Below are positions 45,415 to 52,294 of a stretch of DNA of 64,000 nt, piece after piece (position 1 is the first letter of the stretch; each line of letters begins with the position of its first letter). The position numbers and the translations under genes were made by a program. The stretch lies in NCBI GenBank assembly GCA_947503245.1, contig CANNCV010000001.1:1425501-1489500 (forward strand), given 5' to 3'. Source of the stretch: an uncultured Sphingomonadaceae bacterium (lineage in GTDB: Bacteria; Pseudomonadota; Alphaproteobacteria; Sphingomonadales; Sphingomonadaceae). The notes beneath the pieces were generated by a model, which worked only from the letters and a program-made list of their open reading frames with translations, did no database searches and was not told the DNA's origin.

Positions 45415-46684
45415 AGCAGAGGCAAGAAAGCTAATTCATACAGAGCAAGGCAGGCGGTGGCTCGCCCAATTTAAGCCTTTGGATAAAGAATTGGCGATTG
45501 CAATTGCTAACAATCTGACATTGGTTTCTCATACAGAGTTTAGGCGCAATCTGTTGCAGAAATTGGAAACGCTTGCAGCTTCAATCGAGGGTAATGTCGG
45601 CTTCTATGCAATCCGCGAACTGAAATTTTATGAGGATGAGAATGGTTATAAATACGGTGTTATCCCGTTTTTCTCCCAAGTGGTGTCAGCAGATGGGAAA
45701 TCAGTTAACGCGCTATCGGACAAAGCTGATCAGGGGAGTGAGGCTATTGCCGCAAACATAATACGACAATTGTGCAAGACTAATCCTGAAAAATATTTGA
45801 ACCATCCCACCAAAGAAGAACTTAGAAACAAGAAGTGTGATGCAATTATTTTTGTTGACGATTTTATTGGCTCAGGAGGCCGCGTCAGCGAATTTTTGCA
45901 GAGTTTTTGGTTCGAGCCGACCATTGTATCATGGCTATCAGGGAAGCAGCTCAAAGGGGTTCATGTTGCGGCATATTCTGGAACAGAGGGTGGCGTAGCC
46001 TATGTGAGCCGCCATAAGTCCAAGCCTACTGTTCATCTATACAGAGATGCTCCTACATTCGAAGACTTGTTTTGGGCAGAAACCCAAAAAAAACAAGCTC
46101 GCAACCTTTGTGAGAAATATGGCCGTATCGCCAACAAAAAACGCAAGAATATGTGGTTTGGCTATAAAGAGGGAATGGCAACCATGATCTTTGAGCATGG
46201 CTGCCCAAACAACACGCCGGCCATTCTTTGGGAACCAGACTTCAAGGGAAGTGGCTGGACCGGTCTATTTCCCAATCGTACTGTTTCAGCAGAAGTTTCT
46301 TCGGTGTTCCCTGAAGAAATTGTGCGCGGTGATCCTGTTCAAATTTTGGAAAATTTTGGCCAAACCAAACTCGCGAGATCAGGAGCTTTGATGCGTAGAG
46401 GGGAGTTGGGGCAGATTATTCTTGTGGTAATGGGATTGATTGCTAGGGGAAAGCGGAAGCGCACAACATTGAGTTTTGCGACTGGTTTGAACATTCAGGA
46501 ATGTGAAAGGATCATCGCAAAGTGTATAGATTGGGGGTTCATTTCTGCTCAGAGGAGAATTACGCCTCGTGGGTTGGCAGAATTGAACGTCGCCCGGAAA
46601 TCGCAGAAAGTAGTTTCAGTACCTCTGGAAAGAGGTTCGGATTATTACTATCCGCGACAGTTGAGAGGGGCCACACATGTTTAG
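45404..46684 (+). CDS. Phosphoribosyltransferase-like protein with winged helix (retron effector type)
   Basis: A 426-residue protein. The central part has a PRPP-binding-type motif AIIFVDDFIGSGGR (147-160) of the PRTase fold. The C-terminal 90 residues (GELGQIILVVMGLIARGKRK, FATGLNIQECERIIAKCIDWGFISAQRRITPRGLAEL) read as a winged helix-turn-helix. PRTase/winged-helix proteins are known as effectors in one group of retrons, and a retron-type reverse transcriptase is the next gene. GAGGGGGG precedes ATG 45404. The 3' end overlaps the folded RNA that follows. The enzyme activity itself is unproven. Confidence 0.76.
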   Translation: MVDRAEARKLIHTEQGRRWLAQFKPLDKELAIAIANNLTLVSHTEFRRNLLQKLETLAASIEGNVGFYAIRELKFYEDENGYKYGVIPFFSQVVSADGKSVNALSDKADQGSEAIAANIIRQLCKTNPEKYLNHPTKEELRNKKCDAIIFVDDFIGSGGRVSEFLQSFWFEPTIVSWLSGKQLKGVHVAAYSGTEGGVAYVSRHKSKPTVHLYRDAPTFEDLFWAETQKKQARNLCEKYGRIANKKRKNMWFGYKEGMATMIFEHGCPNNTPAILWEPDFKGSGWTGLFPNRTVSAEVSSVFPEEIVRGDPVQILENFGQTKLARSGALMRRGELGQIILVVMGLIARGKRKRTTLSFATGLNIQECERIIAKCIDWGFISAQRRITPRGLAELNVARKSQKVVSVPLERGSDYYYPRQLRGATHV

Positions 46685-46883
46685 TGTTAGCAAGCAACAA
46701 ACTCGTTGCTGCAGTCACTTTATGAGTGGTTGTTGGGGTAAGGATTACCTGATCCCTATGGAAAAGCCTACGCATGGCTGGAGACGGAGCACTCTGCCTT
46801 CTGCCCACGTACGCCTAAGGTCGCCAGAGCGCTCCGTCGCCTGCGGCGACGCATCGGAGTAATCATGATGTGGTCCCCTCAAC
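46660..46883 (+). ncRNA. Retron-type msr-msd RNA with a1/a2 ends
   Basis: The ends are complementary: GTTGAGAGGGGCCACACATG (46660-46679, a1) pairs with CATGATGTGGTCCCCTCAAC (46864-46883, a2) over about 19 pairs with two bulges. Between them are short msr-like hairpins AGCAAC/GTTGCT (46693-46710) and CAGTCACT/AGTGGTTG (46712-46732). A long msd-like stem follows: GACGGAGC (46783-46790) with GCTCCGTC (46831-46838), continued inside by CTCTG/CAGAG. A last hairpin GTCGCC-TGC-GGCGAC lies after it. The a1 lies in the end of the PRTase gene and a2 includes the ATG of the reverse transcriptase. The exact ends and branching guanosine cannot be fixed by eye. Confidence 0.8.
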
Positions 46884-48001
46884 GCTATAAGAAGGATGGT
46901 CAGGCACTCGGACGGCCCGACAAACTATTGGCGGATGCAGTCGAGCAAAGCGAGCTAGTTTTGTATTCTAGTCTTGAACTTCCATCAATTCTGTCGCTCA
47001 AGCATTTGTCGGAGAGAGTTGGCGTTCCGTATACTAAACTACGTGGATATGTTGGAAGAACAGAAGGCCTCGGTTACAAACGATTTTCCATAAGAAAGCG
47101 GTCTGGCGGTCGCCGTTTTATCAAAGTCCCAGAACCAAATCTAATGCGGACGCAAAAATGGATTAATCAACATATATTGAGAAAAATCCCGGTACATCCG
47201 GCTAGCCATGCCTTCAAGAAAAGGTGCTCAACAAAGAAATGTGCTGCCAGACATTGTGCTGCTCAATGGTTGATCAAGATAGATATTTCTGATTTCTTTG
47301 ATTCCATCTCGGAAATACAAGTATGTAGGGTATTCAAGAAAGTTGGATATCAGCCACTCGTCGCCTTTGAACTGGCTCGGCTATGCACCATTGCCGCGCC
47401 GGACTTCAGTCCGAGGCGTTTTCATCATCATTGGCGTGTACGGAAAGAAAACGAGACAATTTGGGCCTATAATCAAGCTCTTTTAGGCTATACACCTCAA
47501 GGAGCTCCTACCAGTCCGCTATTGTCCAATATCGTGATGCATAAATGCGATCAACAGATCGCCCAACTGGCTAATGACTTCGGACTGACCTATACTCGGT
47601 ACAGTGACGACATGATTTTTTCTACGGGAGAAGACACTTTTCGGCGATGCCAAGCCCGAGCCTTCATCTATGAAAATTACAAAATCTTGTCGGCTCAAGG
47701 ATTTCGCCCGCAATACCGCAAGACCAAAATCATCCCGCCCGGAAGCCGGAAAATTGTTTTAGGGCTGAATGTAGATGGTGAAGAACCACGCCTGCAAAAA
47801 CATTTTAAGGATAACATCCGCCAACATCTGTATTATCTAGGTAAATTTGGTCCAAGTGATCACGCTATTCAAAGAGGCTTTGATTCAATTTGGGGACTAA
47901 AGTGTCACCTGAAAGGGTTGCTAGACTATGCGAAGATGATTGAGCCCAATTTTGCAGAAAAATATTTGAGTGATTTTCAGAAAGTTGAATGGCCAGTTTG
48001 A
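46865..48001 (+). CDS. Retron-type reverse transcriptase
   Basis: A 378-residue reverse transcriptase of retron size. Motifs in order are IRKRSGGRRFIKVP (RT1), HPASHAFKKRCS (111-122), LIKIDISDFFDSI (136-148, first Asp), GYTPQGAPTSPLLSNIV (RT4, 208-224), YTRYSDDMIFST (active site YSDD, 243-254) and RKTKII...VLGLNV near 285-302, in the place of the retron VTG block. A canonical NAxxH is not obvious. It would copy the adjacent RNA into multicopy single-stranded DNA. The start codon lies inside the a2 segment of that RNA. Confidence 0.87.
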   Translation: MMWSPQRYKKDGQALGRPDKLLADAVEQSELVLYSSLELPSILSLKHLSERVGVPYTKLRGYVGRTEGLGYKRFSIRKRSGGRRFIKVPEPNLMRTQKWINQHILRKIPVHPASHAFKKRCSTKKCAARHCAAQWLIKIDISDFFDSISEIQVCRVFKKVGYQPLVAFELARLCTIAAPDFSPRRFHHHWRVRKENETIWAYNQALLGYTPQGAPTSPLLSNIVMHKCDQQIAQLANDFGLTYTRYSDDMIFSTGEDTFRRCQARAFIYENYKILSAQGFRPQYRKTKIIPPGSRKIVLGLNVDGEEPRLQKHFKDNIRQHLYYLGKFGPSDHAIQRGFDSIWGLKCHLKGLLDYAKMIEPNFAEKYLSDFQKVEWPV

Positions 48002-48107
48002 CGATGCTTACGCCGACCTTCTTTGTGCTTTGGAAGAGGAGCCTCATTCGACGTTCAGTGCTGCCACCTAACTCGTTTTCCCGAAAATTCAGTAGTTAGA
48101 AAAATGG

Positions 48108-48962
48108 ATGAAGAAAATGCAACCAGCTCGCGAGGCTGAAGTAATGCAACTACTAGGCGGTTGCCTCTACAAGTATGGCCCTTTGGAGCACCTTCGTCGA
48201 ACTCTTGAAGACTGCACCATTGGATTTAGCGCCTTGAAAGACTTCAATGATATTCATGAGTATGAGTATAGGATTACGCACTACTTCGATTCAATCGAAT
48301 CGGAAAAAATCCTTCTCGAACCCAAAACCAATGCTCTATCCAAAGTCGAGGGTCAGATTGCTGAATATCTAAACGGTGTCAGAGTGTCTTGCTTTTCTAG
48401 GTCTCCACTTAGTGCCCTAATGTGGTCTCACTATGCTGATCAACATCGTGGCATTTGCTACTGTTTTCAAAACAAAAACGATGTTCGAATATTCGAGGAT
48501 GAAAAAATTGAATTTGGCAGCGTGATTTACTCATCGCATGTTCCTGAGATAACAGTCTATCAAGAACAGACAACACGGGCGATGTTGAAAGCAGAAGCAA
48601 AAGACGTAATTCTTACTAAGTCATCCGAATGGTCTTATGAGCAAGAAGTTCGCTTTTTCGGCGAGCTTGATGATCCGGCAGTTCGCTTTTCACCGAGTGC
48701 GCTGCAGGCTGTGATAGTTGGCCGCCGGGTTAACAATGAACAGATTGCCGAAATCGAGCAAAAAGTACAAAAATTTAACCAAGCAAACGAATGCAGCGCT
48801 AGAGTGCTTTATTCTCACCGGCTAGCAACCACTTTTCAATTTGGCGTTGATTCAAACAAAGGATACAGAGACTCTTGTGAAACTAACTTCAATGCTCGAA
48901 TACCCGTACTCCCAGAATTGCTCGGTGATGCCGTCACATCAATCTCTCGGGCCGAAGACTAG
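48108..48962 (+). CDS. DUF2971 domain protein
   Basis: A 284-residue DUF2971-family protein. The family pattern is visible: CLYKYGPLEHLRRTLEDCTIGFSALKDFNDIHEYE at the start, then VRVSCFSRSPLSALMWSHYADQHRGICYCFQ near residues 97-126, and WSYEQEVRFF. Function is unknown; the family is frequent in defence islands of phages and integrative elements. It lies 106 bases after the reverse transcriptase gene on the same strand and touches the next gene, so it may or may not belong to the retron operon. Confidence 0.82.
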   Translation: MKKMQPAREAEVMQLLGGCLYKYGPLEHLRRTLEDCTIGFSALKDFNDIHEYEYRITHYFDSIESEKILLEPKTNALSKVEGQIAEYLNGVRVSCFSRSPLSALMWSHYADQHRGICYCFQNKNDVRIFEDEKIEFGSVIYSSHVPEITVYQEQTTRAMLKAEAKDVILTKSSEWSYEQEVRFFGELDDPAVRFSPSALQAVIVGRRVNNEQIAEIEQKVQKFNQANECSARVLYSHRLATTFQFGVDSNKGYRDSCETNFNARIPVLPELLGDAVTSISRAED

Positions 48963-49559
48963 ATGAAGCTGCCGAAAATTGGGCGAAACGAGCCTTGTTG
49001 GTGCCTAAGTGGCAAGAAACATAAGGAATGTCATCTAGGTCAAACACCGATAGGAAGCGTCATCCTTGTCGTCGGTGAACCAGGAACCGGCAAGACCACG
49101 TTGCGCGATCAACTTAACCAACGCCTCGGAAGTTTCTTTTTCTCCTTGGACTATGATGATCAATTGAAGAAGTTGATTGATGCCAAAGGTGAAATCAAGA
49201 CTGAGACATTTCGAGAAGCCCAAAATCAGATCATATCAGGGGTCAACGCCGCAGCAAAAAAATGTGCTGTAATTGCCGACTGTCTATTTAGCGAACAAAG
49301 GCTCGGCGAATTCAAACAAGAGCTATCCGTTTCAGGACATAGACCCTTTTTCATATTGTTGCATTGCGATGAGCAGTTACGTTAAAATCGGATTGCTAAC
49401 CGCCATGCTGAAAACCCGAACGCGCCAATCGGTGCTGTCCTCGACGGTATCAAATTCAATCAGACTTCTGAACTATGGGATGCAGTATTTGACTCAGCAG
49501 AAAGTCCAGACGATTTGGCTAATATGGTGTTGGCCAGAATGAGGACCGATTTGTGGTAA
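48963..49559 (+). pseudogene. SEC-C/P-loop NTPase gene with premature stop
   Basis: The first 140 codons encode an N-terminal SEC-C zinc motif (KIGRNEPCWCLSGKKHKECH) and a P-loop kinase-like domain (ILVVGEPGTGKTTLRDQL), followed by TAA at 49383-49385. The same frame continues uninterrupted for 57 more codons (RIANRHAENPNAPIGAVLDG ... FDSAESPDDLANMVLARMR) to a natural stop at 49557. A CAA-to-TAA change would explain it. Without the stop it would be a 198-residue AAA/zeta-like nucleotide kinase. It may still make the truncated form. It abuts the DUF2971 gene. Confidence 0.77.
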
Positions 49560-49761
49560 ACAAGCTACGACCAATTATCATGATATTCACTTTTCCGCAA
49601 AGTGTGCCACACCTGCTAATTTAAATTTTATGGCCCCTTGGAAACCCAAGGGGCTGAGCAACGGCAGGAGGAAAGACGGCAACTCCCTGTCTCTCCTTCA
49701 ACTTTTCAGATCATCCTATGGAATAAAACTCAATCAAGACTTCGCAATGGAGCTAGTTTGA

Positions 49762-49796
49762 GGTACATAAAACCAGTACACACATCGGTACATAGT
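49762..49796. repeat. Candidate integrase arm sites, right end
   Basis: GGTACATA (49762), ACCAGTACACA (49772-49782) and GGTACATAGT (49787-49796) repeat the motifs found just inside the left end (34202-34222). The rest of 49560-49854 shows no gene. Confidence 0.55.
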
Positions 49797-49854
49797 TTGG
49801 TAACGACAAACGGATTTCTGGGATTCTTGGAGCAATTTTGAAGAGAGCAACTTC

Positions 49855-49872
49855 TCCCGTAGGGGTCACCAT
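49855..49872. repeat. Right attachment site (attR) of the tRNA-Glu island
   Basis: TCCCGTAGGGGTCACCAT, an exact 18-base copy of the tRNA-Glu 3' end at 34119-34136, without the rest of a tRNA. It marks the distal boundary of the island. Confidence 0.9.
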
Positions 49873-50372
49873 TTCTATTATAAGCCATTGTTTTTACTGC
49901 CTTTATTTGGGGGTGGACAATGCTTGTTCTGTAACACTCTCTCTATTTGCATCTTTTGCTCAACAATCGAACATGTCGTCTTGCTTATGTCTGGTGGCGG
50001 TGCGGTATTGGGTTGATCTATCGCTGTTTTTCACCACGGTCCCGCGTACGACTTTTCTTAGGTTATGTATGTGAGATCGGTACAATGCGTTCGGTTGCCT
50101 ATGAAACACAGAGCAGAATCCTGAGAGTGAGCAGCTTCTATATGGTCTGTTTTGTGTTCCAACATCTTTATAGACCGTATTTGGCATAAGGTCAGACGGA
50201 ACCGACCAGACTGGCATTACTCACCAAAGAGCCAGATAAGATGCTGATAGGGTTCATTTCTTGTAATCCAAGAATATCGTGAATAATGGTTTATTCAAGA
50301 AGTCTAAAATGAATGTCCCGTGCTGGTTGACAAGCTCAACCGCTCTAGACTAGAGGACCGCAACTACCCCGT
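49873..50372. other. Gap between island end and tRNA-Leu
   Basis: About 500 bases with only short frames. One plus-strand frame (about 49947-50189) reads YVWWRCGIGLIYRCF and similar, but I recognise no family and it may be random. This should be original chromosomal sequence downstream of tRNA-Glu before the island entered. Confidence 0.4.
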
Positions 50373-50459
50373 GCCCAGATGGCGGAATTGGTAGACGCGC
50401 CAGCTTCAGGTGCTGGTACTCGCAAGGGTGTGGAGGTTCGAGTCCTCTTCTGGGCACCA
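50373..50459 (+). tRNA. tRNA-Leu (anticodon CAG)
   Basis: An 87-base class II tRNA with encoded CCA. The acceptor stem is GCCCAGA/TCTGGGC, the D arm TGGCGGAATTGGTAGACGCGC, the anticodon loop TTCAGGT in a CCAGC/GCTGG stem, the variable arm ACTCGCAAGGGTGT and the T arm GGAGGTTCGAGTCCTC. It is the likely insertion site of the second, decayed element that follows. Confidence 0.95.
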
Positions 50460-50569
50460 TTTGTTTTTTTGAGAATATCCCAAGTCGTTGCATAAACCGC
50501 AGTTTTCTGCCATATTCTCTCTAATGACGTTCATTGGAGTTTAGCTATGTTTCGCCTTATTTCGTTCGA

Positions 50570-50633
50570 ATTGGGGGCCTCATTGGGGGCTCTATCGCTT
50601 TTTCCCAATTTTTGTGAAAAGTGATGCCCCCAA
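50570..50633. repeat. Short TTGGGGGC repeats before the integrase relic
   Basis: ATTGGGGGC occurs twice in direct orientation (50570-50578, 50582-50590) and once inverted as GCCCCCAA (50626-50633), right before the ATG of the integrase relic. They may have been binding sites for the recombinase or its regulator. Confidence 0.4.
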
Positions 50634-51573
50634 ATGTCACTCAATATCGCAGAAACCTGGTCGTTTAAGCCGAAGGCGAAACCTTATAAAAAGCCCGATA
50701 GGCGGGGTTTGTACCTTTTAATAAAACAAAATGGATCAAGGCTTTGGTATTTGAAGTATCGTTTCCGGGGAAAAGAGAAAAAGTTGTCTTTGGGGCCTTT
50801 TCCGGATGTTGGCTTGGCCAATGCACGTCGGCTGTGTGAAACAGCGCGCCTTCAAATACTGGAAGGCACTGATCCGATGGCGGAGCGGATGCGTGAAAAG
50901 TCGTTGGAAAAACAAGGGTCGGGGCATACTTTTGAATCGGCAGCACTCGAATATATCGAAGATGATATGGTGCGCGCAGGTCGCAATGAGGCGACTTTGC
51001 GAAAAACACGCTGATTTCTCGATCTTCTGAAACCTGCCATCGGCGACATGCCGATTGCCGATGTTGATCCGCAAATGATGCTGACCCCACTCAAGAAGAT
51101 GGAAGCGCGTGGCAATCTGGAATCTGCGAGAAAGTGCAAATCCTTCGCCAGCAGAGTTTTCGCTATGGCGCTGCCACTGGACGTTGTCAAAGCCATCCAA
51201 CTGCGATTTTGCAAGGTGCATTGGTGTGGCCAAAAGCGCGGCACTATGCAGTGATATTGGAGCCTGAAAAACTAGGTGAACTGCTGCGCCATTGAAAATT
51301 TCGAATACAGTCCAATCCCCAAAGCAGCGTTGCGGGTTGCGCCCCATATGTTCGTCCGTCCCGGCGAACCACGGTGCGGCGAATGGAAAGAAATCAATTG
51401 GGACAAGAAAGTGTGGACCATCCCGGCGCGCCTATGTGGTGCCACTGTCGCGCCAAGTCTTTGAATATATTGAGTATTACAAGGCAAAGATGGGCGGTGA
51501 CGGTTATATCTTCCCGTCATAATATGCATCCGCTCGTCCAATGAGCGAAAACACAGTGAACGTCGCGTTTCGG
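50634..51573 (+). pseudogene. DUF4102-type phage/ICE integrase, broken
   Basis: The first 126 codons are a normal N terminus of a P4-type integrase (KKPDRRGLYLLIKQNGSRLWYLKYRFRGKEKKLSLGPF). A TGA at 51012-51014 replaces a tryptophan codon. The same frame continues with FLDLLKPAIGDMPIADVD, then shifts near 51162 (RYGAATGRCQS), again near 51285 (IENFEYSPIPKAALRVAPHMFVRPGEP) and near 51425. The match ends at MSENTVNVAFR, so the His-X-X-Arg and tyrosine part is lost. It lies downstream of tRNA-Leu, which explains how the following region entered the chromosome. Confidence 0.85.
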
Positions 51574-51600
51574 TCAGAAATTATAATGATGTGGCAAAAG

Positions 51601-51831
51601 TCAGCACAGCCCCATCTGCCAAGATTCAGCGAGATGCTTCTGCCATTGTTTCGACTGGCTGGTTTCGTCCAGCCATTTTGCAACGAAAGCCAATGCGTCA
51701 CTGTGGTTTTCTAATGTGCTGGAAGGCCTAAAATGCAAGCGATAGCCGGTTTCGGTTATGGGAAGCGGGGCTGATCCTTCGCTGGTAATTTAGAGATGAT
51801 CTGTGCCGGTAAAATATTTCGGCTGTGAACG
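51601..51831 (-). pseudogene. Remnant of a plasmid/ICE accessory gene
   Basis: On the minus strand a frame reads PKYFTGTDHL, a TAA (51792-51790), then PLPITETGYRLHFRP, ALAFVAKWLDETSQSKQWQKH and a TGA at 51601. The TETGYR-HF and WLDE-KWQ patterns recall small proteins that accompany ArdC and DNA-processing genes on alphaproteobacterial plasmids. The internal stop suggests decay. Recognition is tentative. Confidence 0.45.
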
Positions 51832-51874
51832 ATCATGATGCGAATGTCCTGCCAGAGCAGGATGTGGCGGGCGC

Positions 51875-52099
51875 TCACGTGCCCGCTCCCTGTTCGGTTG
51901 GTTCCATAGGCTTGCGAAGAACAATGCGACCATTGATGGGAAGAATGTCCAACTGGATCGAAATTCCCTTGCCGTCACGATGCGGCCATGCGGTTTCAAC
52001 TTTGGTCCAAAAGCCTTTTTCGCCTTTGTTGCTGACATGCCAGGCATGGAAGTCTGGAACCTTGGGTTCGCCGTTTGTTGATGTAGATGCATTTGCCAT
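51875..52099 (-). CDS. Small plasmid/ICE-associated protein
   Basis: A 74-residue protein (start MANAST) with FWTKVETAWPHRDGKGISIQ and DILPINGRIVLRKP. I know this short family from plasmids and integrative elements of alphaproteobacteria, usually near ArdC-type antirestriction genes; its function is unknown. AAAGGAAA lies upstream of ATG 52099. It supports the view that the region right of tRNA-Leu came from such an element. Confidence 0.62.
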   Translation of the reverse strand: MANASTSTNGEPKVPDFHAWHVSNKGEKGFWTKVETAWPHRDGKGISIQLDILPINGRIVLRKPMEPTEQGAGT

Positions 52100-52294
52100 G
52101 AGAATTTCCTTTCTTGTCTGATTGGCTCGTTGCACCGAACCAAAAGACCGGAGGGAAAAGGATGGGCGTCAGCCCAACACGGGTTAACGCAGAGAACCGG
52201 CGCGGGCCGGGCATTGACGGCGGTTCGCGTTTGGTCAGTGAAGTGTGCTTGAAAACGAGGCGATTGACTGGAAAGGTTGAGCTAGTGACTCAAC

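Larger units (their letters stand above)
34119..49872 (+). mobile_element. Integrated genomic island in tRNA-Glu with defence cargo
   Basis: About 15.75 kb bounded by an exact 18-bp direct repeat of the tRNA-Glu 3' end, with a tyrosine integrase beside the left end. Inside are small helix-turn-helix proteins, two different reverse transcriptases, an IS3 relic, a serine recombinase, an XRE regulator and a Gabija-like/retron operon. No conjugation, capsid or replication genes are seen, so it is a non-self-transmissible integrative element or satellite-like island. It looks more AT-rich than the flanking core genes. Confidence 0.88.

Noticed and set aside
34119-49872. Prophage as identity of the tRNA-Glu island
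   Set aside because: No capsid, tail, portal, terminase, lysis or replication genes are present; only integration, small regulatory and defence genes.
49838-50189. Short overlapping frames between the island end and tRNA-Leu
   Set aside because: None has a ribosome-binding site with a recognisable product; several overlap each other in different frames, as expected by chance.
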